Of a DNA stretch of 25,538 bases, positions 13,566-20,494 are shown one piece after another. The stretch comes from a virus. Each line of letters starts with the position of its first letter. The first letter of the stretch is position 1. Both the position numbers and the translations under genes were made by a program. Location of the stretch: positions 1 through 25,538 of the IMG/VR virus record IMGVR_UViG_3300044911_000639. One strand, 5' to 3'. The notes below the pieces were generated by a model that searched no databases, had not been told where the DNA came from, and was given only the letters and a program-made list of their open reading frames with translations.

Positions 13566-13650
13566 GCCTACCCATGCGTGGCACCACATTCGTGTGTGTG
13601 TTGAGTTCGCAACTCAAGTAGTGCACTACCGAACACAATACCGTGTCGGT
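13565..13650 (+). ncRNA. Structured leader RNA B (paralogue of leader A)
   Basis: P1 is TGC-CTAC (13565-13571) paired with GTAG-(T)-GCA (13618-13625), so the inner four pairs are the reverse of leader A with pairing kept. The CCATGCGTGG hairpin (13572-13581) is identical. An inserted stretch (13582-13600) may form a weak extra hairpin. P3 is TTGAG/CTCAA (13601-13605 with 13613-13617), which can extend to 7 bp with a CGC loop. P4 ACCGA(A)CAC/GTGTCGGT (13628-13636 with 13643-13650) keeps the bulged A and swaps one T-A pair for C-G. The AAAGGAG site of the 13670 gene follows. Confidence 0.7.
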
Positions 13651-13669
13651 TACATAAAAGGAGAAAGAA

Positions 13670-14920
13670 ATGCCTACAGATAATGTCAACATAGAGTTAG
13701 ATGAGCCCGAGGAGATTGAACTCTGCTTTTTTACGGGTGTCGTCCTGACAGACGAAACCCTTGAAAACGAGTTAGTTACATTCCGTCGTGACGCCGCATT
13801 TACATGGGACGCAACGACAATGAACTATGGGTATCGTCATGACCAGGAGTATGTCAATTACACCAACGAAATCGTTGATGGTCAGTATGTCGTTTACCTC
13901 TGCGAGGAATGCGACAGCTACTATCATCATGCGTTGTACAACACGGACAATGATCGTTGCACTAGTTGCAATGACAGTTACAGCGAGTGTCGTGATTGCG
14001 GTACGGAAGTACATGATGACGAGTCGTATCGTGACGATGATGGTGATCCGTATTGTGAGAATTGCTGGCAAGAGTCGGACTACAATCCTGACAACCAACA
14101 ATCACGAACGATTCAGTCGTACTCGTATCGCCCGACTCCTGTTTTTGGTTGGGTTGTTGAGTCAAAGTTGATTCGTGGTTTAGGTGTGCCTCGTGCAATT
14201 CAAAGCGAACCAATGTTTGGTTTTGAGTTGGAGACCAACGCTCGTGACCGTAGCACTATCAACGATGCAAGTGCCTTTCTTTTGGGTGAGTCACCCGAGG
14301 AATACTTGTACAACAAAGAGGACGGTTCAATCTCAGGGTTTGAGATTGTTACGCACCCATTCACTTTGGAGGCACACAAGATGTTGCTACCTCGTCAAGC
14401 AATTGCCAAGTTGTCATCGCAGTATTCGTTGTCATCATGGTCAAGTGTCAATGGCACAGGTGCTGGGCTTCATGTGCATATCAGCAAGAAATCTTTTGCT
14501 GGTTCTGCTCACCAGTTCCGTTTCCAAATGTTTCACTACCGAAACAGTGACTTCATTAAGAAGTTCGCAGGGCGTGACAGTGATCGTTGGGCGTCGTTCC
14601 GTCGCACCACTGAGCGTGGTGACTACGGCTACGATGACATGGTTGAAATCTGCAAAGGTAATCGTGTGCAGAACAACCGTTACAGTGCGTTGAACTTTCA
14701 GAATGCCAACACCATTGAACTTCGTTACTTCAGAGGTTCGCTTCGTCCCGAAACGGTTCTCGGTGTTCTTGAGTTCTGCCACTCTGTCCATAAGTACACC
14801 AAGTTGCTGACTGCAAAAGAAGTCATTGACGGTTGCTTGCAGTGGGGGTCATACAAGATGTGGCTTGCCGATCAGAACTACGAGTTCCTTCCATCAGTCC
14901 TCGCATCTCGTTGCGTGTGA
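13670..14920 (+). CDS. Amidoligase-family enzyme with N-terminal zinc ribbons
   Basis: This 416-residue protein has two parts. Residues 78-132 carry eight Cys in CxxC pairs (78/81, 97/100, 107/110, 129/132), consistent with two zinc sites. Residues 183-360 match the glutamine-synthetase-like amidoligase pattern (Pfam 'putative amidoligase'): FGFELE (183-188), DGSISGFEIVTHP (218-230), GAGLHVHIS (264-272) and RYSALNFQNANTIELRYF (337-354). Such enzymes use ATP to join carboxyl and amino groups; Glu and His residues in these motifs should bind metal-ATP. The substrate is unknown. The next gene is a class II glutamine amidotransferase, which could supply ammonia or process the product. ATG at 13670 follows AAAGGAG. 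Confidence 0.8.
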   Translation: MPTDNVNIELDEPEEIELCFFTGVVLTDETLENELVTFRRDAAFTWDATTMNYGYRHDQEYVNYTNEIVDGQYVVYLCEECDSYYHHALYNTDNDRCTSCNDSYSECRDCGTEVHDDESYRDDDGDPYCENCWQESDYNPDNQQSRTIQSYSYRPTPVFGWVVESKLIRGLGVPRAIQSEPMFGFELETNARDRSTINDASAFLLGESPEEYLYNKEDGSISGFEIVTHPFTLEAHKMLLPRQAIAKLSSQYSLSSWSSVNGTGAGLHVHISKKSFAGSAHQFRFQMFHYRNSDFIKKFAGRDSDRWASFRRTTERGDYGYDDMVEICKGNRVQNNRYSALNFQNANTIELRYFRGSLRPETVLGVLEFCHSVHKYTKLLTAKEVIDGCLQWGSYKMWLADQNYEFLPSVLASRCV

Positions 14921-14979
14921 CATATCCTTATCCCTACAACCAATTACAACCAACAACAAAACAGAAAGGACACATCAAA

Positions 14980-15933
14980 ATGTGTTTGTTAATATTAGCC
15001 AAGGGCGGTTCAACGCCTTCCAAGAAATCACTACGCCGAGCAGGTCAGGCTAACCCCGATGGGTTCGGCTTTGCCATTGTCGGCAACAACAAGATTCACA
15101 CTTACAAGAGTATGGATCTTGAGGACACCATCGGAAACTTTTACGATATGCGTGATCGTTTCCCTAAAGGCAATGCAATCTTTCACTTGCGTATCACTAC
15201 GCATGGTGTAACTGACATCAACAACTGTCACCCGTTCCAAGTGAACGAAGATTTGGTGATGGGTCACAACGGTATGTTGCCTATCAAAGCAGAGAACGGC
15301 AAGAGCGATACAAACTTGTTTGCTACCGAATGGTTACCTGAGTTTGACATGGCTGACTTGCTTGACACGCAGGCTGGTGTTGATGAACTCAGCAAGTTCG
15401 CTAGCGGTAGCAAACTTGCGTTCCTCAATACGAGTTCACATCTTGCCAAGCCGTTCTACATCATCAACGAACACCTGGGTCATTGGAAAGACGGTGTGTG
15501 GTACAGCAACTCGTCATACAAAGAGACGGTGTGGTATCCATCGCACTCGTATGGTTCGTATGGCAGTTCATACACGCCGACAAAGACGACATCTATGAGT
15601 GACTACGAGAAGTACAACATTCGTAGCCATTGGGACGATGAGGATTTGTTTGCTGAGGACATTGCTGACGACAATGATTTCTTGTGTGACACTTACATTG
15701 CTCGCACATGGAAAGATGGCGATCTCATGTACGATCACATTGAAGGTACATGGGTTCACCCCGATGACGCACATGAGATCTCTGATCTTGTTCAATGGGA
15801 ATGTCATACCTGCCACGAGCAAGTGATCTTTGATTTGCTCAATGACAGTGTTGATCTATGTTCCGAATGTGGAACCTGCTACTTTTGTGACAACAACTCT
15901 GATGCATGCAATTGCTACATCGCTGAGAAATAA
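14980..15933 (+). CDS. Class II glutamine amidotransferase-like Ntn hydrolase with zinc-ribbon tail
   Basis: This 317-residue protein begins MCLLILAKGG; Cys2, exposed after Met removal, is the nucleophile of this family. Further family motifs are NPDGFGFA (25-32), HLRITTHG (69-76), NCHPF (82-86), MGHNGML (94-100) and SDTNLFA (109-115). The last 47 residues add a Cys-rich module (ECHTC, CSECGTCYFC, CNC) that probably binds zinc. The enzyme would release ammonia from glutamine or cut a gamma-glutamyl amide. ATG at 14980 is chosen because it puts Cys at position 2 and has an AAAGGA site; a longer reading upstream overlaps the amidoligase. It is paired with that gene across a 59-base gap. Confidence 0.85.
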   Translation: MCLLILAKGGSTPSKKSLRRAGQANPDGFGFAIVGNNKIHTYKSMDLEDTIGNFYDMRDRFPKGNAIFHLRITTHGVTDINNCHPFQVNEDLVMGHNGMLPIKAENGKSDTNLFATEWLPEFDMADLLDTQAGVDELSKFASGSKLAFLNTSSHLAKPFYIINEHLGHWKDGVWYSNSSYKETVWYPSHSYGSYGSSYTPTKTTSMSDYEKYNIRSHWDDEDLFAEDIADDNDFLCDTYIARTWKDGDLMYDHIEGTWVHPDDAHEISDLVQWECHTCHEQVIFDLLNDSVDLCSECGTCYFCDNNSDACNCYIAEK

Positions 15934-15963
15934 CAACCAACAACAAATAGAAAAGGAAAAATC

Positions 15964-16572
15964 ATGACTAACTACAATCCACTTCCATACGAATGCATCC
16001 CTGTTCCTGGCTCTGAGCCAACTACTCCTGATATTTGGGGGGTGTATCCTGAGAACGCAATGTTGCGTGCGCAGATAGAAAAGAACGAGGAGTATCAAGA
16101 TTTCTTGTTGAAAGAAATGGCAAATCAACTGCATGAGATCAGGACTCTCAATGACCGCATTGGTTTCAATGATGTCATGCACAAAAGTCAATTTCATGCC
16201 ATCAACACTTTCTTCAAGTGGGTCATGGAACACTATGAGGTTGACAAGCAAGACGACATTTGGGAAATGCTTGACGGAATGTTCCAAGACGGATTACTCA
16301 GTGACCCTCGTAAGCGCACATACCGTATTCGTGTCACCAAGAAAGAGATTGACGAATACGATGTTGAGTTACCTTGGGATATGACAGATGAAAGAGCGCA
16401 TGACATCGTGCGTTCAGCAATCATCGCTGGCGAGTTCACCCGCACCAATTTCCAAGATGTTGAGTATCTCGGGGAGACACCTGTAGATGTCGTTGCACAT
16501 AGCCCTCTTGAAACAGAGTGGAATGTGTGGAACAGAGGACAAGTCAATCAACTTGACTCAAGTCCGTGGTGA
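15964..16572 (+). CDS. Unknown early protein, 202 residues
   Basis: The N-terminal 30 residues are Pro-rich and probably flexible (NPLPYECIPVPGSEPTTPDI). A helical region with coiled-coil character follows (NEEYQDFLLKEMANQLHEIR). The second half, from about residue 108, is a compact domain with basic and acidic strands (RTYRIRVTKKEIDEYDVELP) of a type seen in small DNA-binding or regulatory folds, but no family is recognised. ATG at 15964 follows AAAAGGA. Its leader shares an identical 15-base stretch, ACAACCAACAACAAA, with that of the amidotransferase gene. Confidence 0.65.
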   Translation: MTNYNPLPYECIPVPGSEPTTPDIWGVYPENAMLRAQIEKNEEYQDFLLKEMANQLHEIRTLNDRIGFNDVMHKSQFHAINTFFKWVMEHYEVDKQDDIWEMLDGMFQDGLLSDPRKRTYRIRVTKKEIDEYDVELPWDMTDERAHDIVRSAIIAGEFTRTNFQDVEYLGETPVDVVAHSPLETEWNVWNRGQVNQLDSSPW

Positions 16573-16677
16573 TCTATGTCAAAGACAAAAGATTGGTGGT
16601 ACGACCACCACATGGACAAACACAACAACTATAATTCATCTAACGCCACAAACGGCGAATCAAATAAGGAGACAACT

Positions 16678-16890
16678 ATGTCTGAAACTACATACCCATT
16701 AGACCTCACGATCACAGAACTTGAGGCACTCAACAAAACTGTCGGCATTGCCATTGATAATCTGACACAGAAAATCAACAAGCATGGTGCGGACAGTCCT
16801 CTAGGGCGTACCGCCAAAGCAGATCGCAGTGCCCTTTGGGATTGCGCTGTCCGTATTCACGAAGCGTTAGGGGAGGAATACAATGGGTGA
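16678..16890 (+). CDS. Small helical protein; alternative in-frame start at 16576
   Basis: From ATG at 16678 this gives 70 residues (MSETTYPLDLTITELEALNK and on), with two helices and a GRTAKADRSALWDCAVRIHE segment. The start is supported by AAGGAG 6 bases upstream. The frame stays open upstream to an ATG at 16576, adding 34 residues (SKTKDWWYDHHMDKHNN and on) that lack a ribosome binding site of their own. Either the longer protein is real, or a tiny separate reading frame has fused by loss of a stop. No family is recognised. Confidence 0.6.
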   Translation: MSETTYPLDLTITELEALNKTVGIAIDNLTQKINKHGADSPLGRTAKADRSALWDCAVRIHEALGEEYNG

Positions 16891-17143
16891 GCACCCCGAC
16901 ACACTTTACTATCACACCTTTGCACCTGAGATCACTGTGGTCACAGATGCTAACGGCGTGGTCACACAACCCATTGAGGTTCGCATTGGTAGGTTGGCAA
17001 CATTGAAAGATGACCAACTACTCATCATGACAACGGACAATCGTGGCGAACCAACGCCACAAGAAATCCAGGAGCGTGCTATGGAACAGTTCATGACATA
17101 CATCTCAGTGAGATGGTTCGGACAGAGGGTGGTGTACAAATGA
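16883..17143 (+). CDS. Unknown small protein
   Basis: This 86-residue protein has a beta-rich first half (YYHTFAPEITVVTDANGVVT, QPIEVRIGRLATL) and a C-terminal helix (PQEIQERAMEQFMTYISVRW). No family is recognised. ATG at 16883 follows GGGGAGG in the end of the previous gene and overlaps it by 8 bases. It ends in an ATGA overlap with the next gene. Confidence 0.65.
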   Translation: MGEHPDTLYYHTFAPEITVVTDANGVVTQPIEVRIGRLATLKDDQLLIMTTDNRGEPTPQEIQERAMEQFMTYISVRWFGQRVVYK

Positions 17144-17370
17144 AAGTAGCTACATTCATTCCTGTCATTGAAGTGTTACTCAATGACGATCTGACCATTG
17201 CCGATTACAAGATCAATTGGGAGGACTCCTATGTCGTCGCCAAAGAACTTGAAACAGGCAAGACAATCAAGGGCATTGACCACCATGACATTGGTGGTAA
17301 TGCTCGTACATTCATCAACGCCTTAAGCATTCAAGGCTATCCGAAAGGCTCCAATGACGAGCCGTTCTAA
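17140..17370 (+). CDS. Unknown small protein
   Basis: This 76-residue protein starts MKVATFIPVIEVLLNDDLTI and continues with alternating strands and loops (YKINWEDSYVVAKELETGKT). No motif is seen. The start ATG at 17140 overlaps the stop of the previous gene by 4 bases; an earlier in-frame ATG at 17113 would overlap more and is less likely. The next gene starts inside its last codons. Confidence 0.6.
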   Translation: MKVATFIPVIEVLLNDDLTIADYKINWEDSYVVAKELETGKTIKGIDHHDIGGNARTFINALSIQGYPKGSNDEPF

Positions 17371-17491
17371 TGCTATCACATGGAAGTGTCCATCGTGTGA
17401 TAACAAAATAGTGACACACATACCATTGAACTCTCCCCCCGTCTGTGCCAAACACACACGGGGAGGGCGTGAGATGAAGCCCCATAAGTGA
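17354..17491 (+). CDS. Zinc-ribbon microprotein
   Basis: This 45-residue protein reads ITWKCPSCDNKIVTHIPLNS, then PPVCAKHTRGGREM. CPSC and a later Cys-x2-His are consistent with one zinc site. Near-identical layouts (W-K/R-C-P-x-C, then IPL-x-PPVC) are frequent in actinobacterial phages, with no known function. ATG at 17354 lies within the end of the previous gene and has an AAAGG site 5 bases upstream. The coding DNA at about 17435-17461 could also form a long hairpin (CCCCGTCTGTG with CACACACGGGG, one mismatch). Confidence 0.75.
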   Translation: MTSRSNAITWKCPSCDNKIVTHIPLNSPPVCAKHTRGGREMKPHK

Positions 17492-17522
17492 ACCTGAAAC
17501 AGGGACTCGCAACTCAGAGAAC

Positions 17523-17554
17523 GCCTCCACCGCTACGGCGGTGGGGGCTTTTTC
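17523..17554 (+). terminator. Strong intrinsic terminator ending the first early block
   Basis: An 11-bp stem (17523-17533 with 17538-17548, one G-U pair) closes a TACG tetraloop and is followed by TTTTT (17549-17553). It lies 31 bases after the zinc-ribbon gene and separates the small-gene block from the replication block. Confidence 0.93.
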
Positions 17555-17596
17555 TGTTTACCCCCTGCCCATTCCACCGCTTATGCGACGACATGT

Positions 17597-17605
17597 TGTT
17601 ATACT
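17597..17605 (+). promoter_or_regulatory. Candidate extended -10 promoter for the replication block
   Basis: TGTTATACT gives an extended -10 (TG-N-TATACT) without a good -35 at 17 bases. It is 43 bases after the terminator and 112 bases before the start codon of the 17717 gene, so a new transcript starting here would make sense. This is inferred from one short motif. Confidence 0.4.
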
Positions 17606-17634
17606 GCTCTCGTCAGAGAGCCACAAGCACTAGA

Positions 17635-17661
17635 TCGGGACAAGCCCTGAGGCTTGCCCGA
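17635..17661 (+). other. Bulged 11-bp hairpin in the replication-block leader
   Basis: TCGGG(A)CAAGCC pairs with GGCTTG-CCCGA (17635-17646 with 17651-17661), leaving one bulged A and a CTGA loop. No T tract follows, so it is not a normal terminator. It lies between the candidate promoter and palindrome copy 5 and would fold in the leader RNA; an mRNA-stabilising or regulatory role is possible. Confidence 0.55.
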
Positions 17662-17678
17662 TACAGTAACCAATAAAA

Positions 17679-17699
17679 ACTGGACAACAATTGTCCACT
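17679..17699. promoter_or_regulatory. Palindrome copy 5
   Basis: TGGACAA (17681-17687) and TTGTCCA (17691-17697) flank CAA. As in copy 2, the next base outward is C on both sides, so the arm breaks there. It ends 17 bases before the ATG at 17717 and directly precedes the ribosome binding site, the same layout as copy 1. Confidence 0.8.
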
Positions 17700-17716
17700 C
17701 TCACAAAGGAAAAAGA

Positions 17717-18163
17717 ATGTCAAGACAATTACCCGTATACACCTGCGGTGTCGTCGCTCACGAGATTGACTGTCTCTGCGATGTCGTCGTAACGACTCCA
17801 ACGCCGATCCTCGTTGATCCCGTTGATGGTTGGCAAGGAGAACACATTGCTGAGTTCCTTGACCTATGCGTCCCTTGGACAGACGCAAGCATATTCAAGT
17901 TCCTGACAGCACAACTCATGTTCCATGACGAGTTCGTGATCATTCAGAAAACAGCACGACTCACAGAGTCTGATCGCAACCAACGACGCAAGATGACACC
18001 GTACGAATTCACAGAGGAAGAACACAATGAGATAGTTGGTCGTATACAATTAGGTATGCCATCTGTCGCCGTTCGTGTTTACGCCCTCTGTAAGTACGGC
18101 GTGACCATGTCGCCGTATCAAGCTAACCTACTAGTAGCAAAACACCGAGGAGAACAGCAATGA
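17717..18163 (+). CDS. Unknown protein, first of the replication block
   Basis: This 148-residue protein has an N-terminal beta-rich part (LPVYTCGVVAHEIDCLCDVV) and a middle part with WTDASIFKFLTAQLMFHDEF. The helical C-terminus (TPYEFTEEEHNEIVGRIQLG, then PSVAVRVYALCKYGVTMSPY) has a possible helix-turn-helix, VAVRVYALCKYGVTMSPYQA. It might be a DNA-binding regulator, but this is weak. ATG at 17717 follows AAAGGAAAAAG. It overlaps the nuclease gene by 4 bases. Confidence 0.6.
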   Translation: MSRQLPVYTCGVVAHEIDCLCDVVVTTPTPILVDPVDGWQGEHIAEFLDLCVPWTDASIFKFLTAQLMFHDEFVIIQKTARLTESDRNQRRKMTPYEFTEEEHNEIVGRIQLGMPSVAVRVYALCKYGVTMSPYQANLLVAKHRGEQQ

Positions 18164-18981
18164 GAATTGAACACAGGGAACACGGCATAGATGTGTATGT
18201 ACGCCAGTCATGGATTGGTGACGCACTCATGTGCAACGAACGAGGACGCAACGGTATTCTGCGTCCCGAATGGTCAATGCCTAACGACGCAACAATCCTT
18301 GGCACAGCAGTACACGCAGGCATCGCCAGCGTCCTGCTAGGCGAGGGCAGTGCCCGTGAGGTAGCACACGAGGAACTGCAACGCTTGTTGACAGAACCTT
18401 TCCAGCGTGTCAAATACACGGATCATGAACTGTTCAACTACGCCAACGATCTTTGTGATGAATGGGAAAAGTCAATTGCTCCCACTCTCGGCAAAGTCAC
18501 TGGTGTTGAAGAAGAGTTTCACTTTGAGTTTGACCGTTTCCAAATCGGTGACAAGCAAGTCACTGTGTATGGCAAAGGTACAATTGACTGTGTGACTGAG
18601 ACAGACATTTGGGATTGGAAAACATCGGCCAGGAAATACTCTGCCCGTGATAAACAATCTCAGGCTGTACAGCCAACAATGTATTCAGCCGCAATGGTTG
18701 CCAAAGGAACTCACGAGTATCCTGTGACATTCAAATACGGCGTTTTAGTTCGTGGTGGTAAGGGACAGATTGTTCCTGTTCACCGTAACGAAAGCCATGC
18801 CGATTGGCTTAGAGAGCAAGTGCGACCGCTAGTGCGGACAGCACTCTTAATCGGCACAGACGAATCGTGGACTAAGAATGACACACATTACTTGTGTAGT
18901 CAAACCTGGTGCTCGTATTGGTCAGTATGCAAAGGTAGCAAACTGTCCCCTGCGGACATTATCCCTAAGGAAGAATCATGA
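18160..18981 (+). CDS. Cas4/RecB-like PD-(D/E)XK exonuclease with Fe-S cysteines
   Basis: This 273-residue protein has the order of a RecB-family nuclease: GTAVH (48-52), an acidic GVEEEF strand (115-120), GTIDCV with the metal-binding Asp143, DIWDWKTS (149-156) giving D152 and K154, and the QPTMYSAA helix (171-178). Cys25 near the start and Cys246, Cys251 and Cys257 near the end match the four-Cys iron-sulfur staple of Cas4 and AddB. It should degrade DNA ends or single strands in phage recombination or host DNA breakdown. ATG at 18160 follows GAGGAGAACAGCA. It is co-translated with the genes on both sides. Confidence 0.88.
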   Translation: MRIEHREHGIDVYVRQSWIGDALMCNERGRNGILRPEWSMPNDATILGTAVHAGIASVLLGEGSAREVAHEELQRLLTEPFQRVKYTDHELFNYANDLCDEWEKSIAPTLGKVTGVEEEFHFEFDRFQIGDKQVTVYGKGTIDCVTETDIWDWKTSARKYSARDKQSQAVQPTMYSAAMVAKGTHEYPVTFKYGVLVRGGKGQIVPVHRNESHADWLREQVRPLVRTALLIGTDESWTKNDTHYLCSQTWCSYWSVCKGSKLSPADIIPKEES

Positions 18982-19454
18982 TTAGCAAAGACCAGTCCAT
19001 CGTGACACAAGTAGCCGCAAAGATTGCGAGCGAGTTGACATGCAAAACCGAAGCAGGTGGCACATTGGAAAGTATTCAGTCGGCTTTCCTCAGCAACTTT
19101 GACTTCGTTAACGAAGTCTTGCAGAGTGCTCACGGCAACAACATTGAACACGGCATGCAACTCGTACAGGAAGCGTTCCCGAACAGCACCACTGAGGAAT
19201 ACGCACCAGCACAAGCCAAGGCAATGATCGCTACACCCCCACCCATGATGGGTACTAAGGGTTCTGTCGCTGTCGCTGGCAAGCAACACGGCGATCTGCC
19301 CAATTGGTTGATCACCGCATGTCAAAAGGCTGGCGTTGCACGAGTGTGGGACAACCGTGACCAAGCAGTTGGCACGAAGCGTCCTTGGTTCAAGCAGGCA
19401 GACACAGTTGATGGACAAGAAGCTGTTGCCTTTTGGCCACCGAAAGGTTCATGA
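18978..19454 (+). CDS. Conserved protein between nuclease and helicase, possible ssDNA-binding role
   Basis: This 158-residue protein has a helical first half and a Pro-rich linker (TPPPMMGTKGS). The compact C-terminal segment DLPNWLITACQKAGVARVWD, then TKRPWFKQAD and AVAFWPPKG, recurs in actinobacterial phages. Its position between a Cas4-like nuclease and a DnaB-like ATPase suggests a part in recombination or single-strand handling, but no biochemical role is known to me. ATG at 18978 follows AAGGAAGAATC and overlaps the nuclease stop. Confidence 0.65.
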   Translation: MISKDQSIVTQVAAKIASELTCKTEAGGTLESIQSAFLSNFDFVNEVLQSAHGNNIEHGMQLVQEAFPNSTTEEYAPAQAKAMIATPPPMMGTKGSVAVAGKQHGDLPNWLITACQKAGVARVWDNRDQAVGTKRPWFKQADTVDGQEAVAFWPPKGS

Positions 19455-20494
19455 TGAGCCTTGAGGACTTCGCATCAAAATGGGAAGCGTTGAAAGCGGG
19501 GGGCGAAAGCCCCCCGTCCTCACTTCCCGAACAAAAACAAATGCATTACTACAGACCATTAGAGGAAGCCGCCGAAGAGTTTGTTCGTTGGGCGCAGTCA
19601 CCACATGAGCGTATCTACACAGGGTTCAACGACCTTGACCGTGAGATGCGTGGCATTGCGTCAGGCGAGATGTGCAACATCATCGGCTACAGCCACAGTG
19701 GCAAGACATTGGTTACATTAGAGATACTTAAAGCGAATCAGAATAAGAACGTGGTTTACTTCGTCCCTGACGAACCACGCACACTCGTTCTCATCAAGTT
19801 GGCTTGCGTAACTCACGGTGTCAACGCCATAGATCTTGAGCGTTCAATCGCTCAGGACGACGCTGGTGCTATTGATCTGCTCAAGCAGACAGCCAACGAA
19901 CACTTCCCCAACCTTGCCGTGTTTGATCAGCCTATGGCTTTATCGGACATGGAGAAATCAATGAGCGAAGTGTCAAGCATGTGGGGTCAGAAACCTGACC
20001 TCATCGTGTTTGACTACCTAGAACTATTGCAAGGTGGAGGAGAGGATGTCGCTTCTAAGGCCAACACACTCAAAGCATGGGGACGACGACATGATGTCCC
20101 ACTCATTGCTCTACACCAAACATCAAGAACATCGGGTGCTGATGGTAAACGTATGACCATCTCATCAGGTGCGTTCGGTGGAGAACAGCAAGCGACACAC
20201 ATCATTGGTGTGCGTCGCAAACGTTTTGAGATTGATGCACAGATACGTGAACTTGAAACCAAGCTTGACAAGTCGTCAGCGTCCGAACGGGCGATGGAAC
20301 AACTTGACAACCTACGTTACGAGGCTCGTATCCACACCCACACACTCACACTCAACCTGGTCAAGAACAAGCGTCCAGCAGGCAACCTCATAGATGACAT
20401 TGACTTTGAGATTGAGCAAGGCACAGGACGACTAACAAGACTGAGCGAGGGTGAACTGCCCTCGCAGTTCCTACGTGAGGCTCGCCATGACTAA
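19454..20494 (+). CDS. DnaB/RecA-type replicative helicase ATPase
   Basis: This 346-residue protein has Walker A GYSHSGKT (78-85) after a GFNDLDREMRGIASGE lead-in typical of DnaB/RadA-type ATPases. Walker B is LIVFDYLELL (183-192), and a motif HQTSR (221-225) resembles the sensor segment ALHQ. The C-terminal THTLTLNLVKNKRPAG segment carries the Lys/Arg finger region. The usual DnaB N-terminal domain is absent, as in many phage helicases. It should unwind the fork together with the primase encoded next. ATG at 19454 is preferred over 19451 because the AAAGG spacing is better; both overlap the previous stop. Confidence 0.85.
   Translation: MSLEDFASKWEALKAGGESPPSSLPEQKQMHYYRPLEEAAEEFVRWAQSPHERIYTGFNDLDREMRGIASGEMCNIIGYSHSGKTLVTLEILKANQNKNVVYFVPDEPRTLVLIKLACVTHGVNAIDLERSIAQDDAGAIDLLKQTANEHFPNLAVFDQPMALSDMEKSMSEVSSMWGQKPDLIVFDYLELLQGGGEDVASKANTLKAWGRRHDVPLIALHQTSRTSGADGKRMTISSGAFGGEQQATHIIGVRRKRFEIDAQIRELETKLDKSSASERAMEQLDNLRYEARIHTHTLTLNLVKNKRPAGNLIDDIDFEIEQGTGRLTRLSEGELPSQFLREARHD

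Noticed and set aside
13827-14171. Met/Thr/Val-rich plus-strand frame inside the amidoligase gene
   Set aside because: Its unusual composition is the frame-shifted reading of the Asp/Cys/Tyr-rich zinc-ribbon region of the amidoligase, which has the clear motifs.
18763-18780. A sixth palindrome copy (GGACAGATTGTTCC-like)
   Set aside because: It differs in the arms and lies inside the nuclease coding sequence; it is a chance near-match.
18900-19418. Minus-strand reading frame of 172 codons
   Set aside because: It lies opposite the conserved nuclease end and the 18978 gene, which have proper starts and overlaps; the antisense product is Cys/Leu-rich as expected of a shadow.
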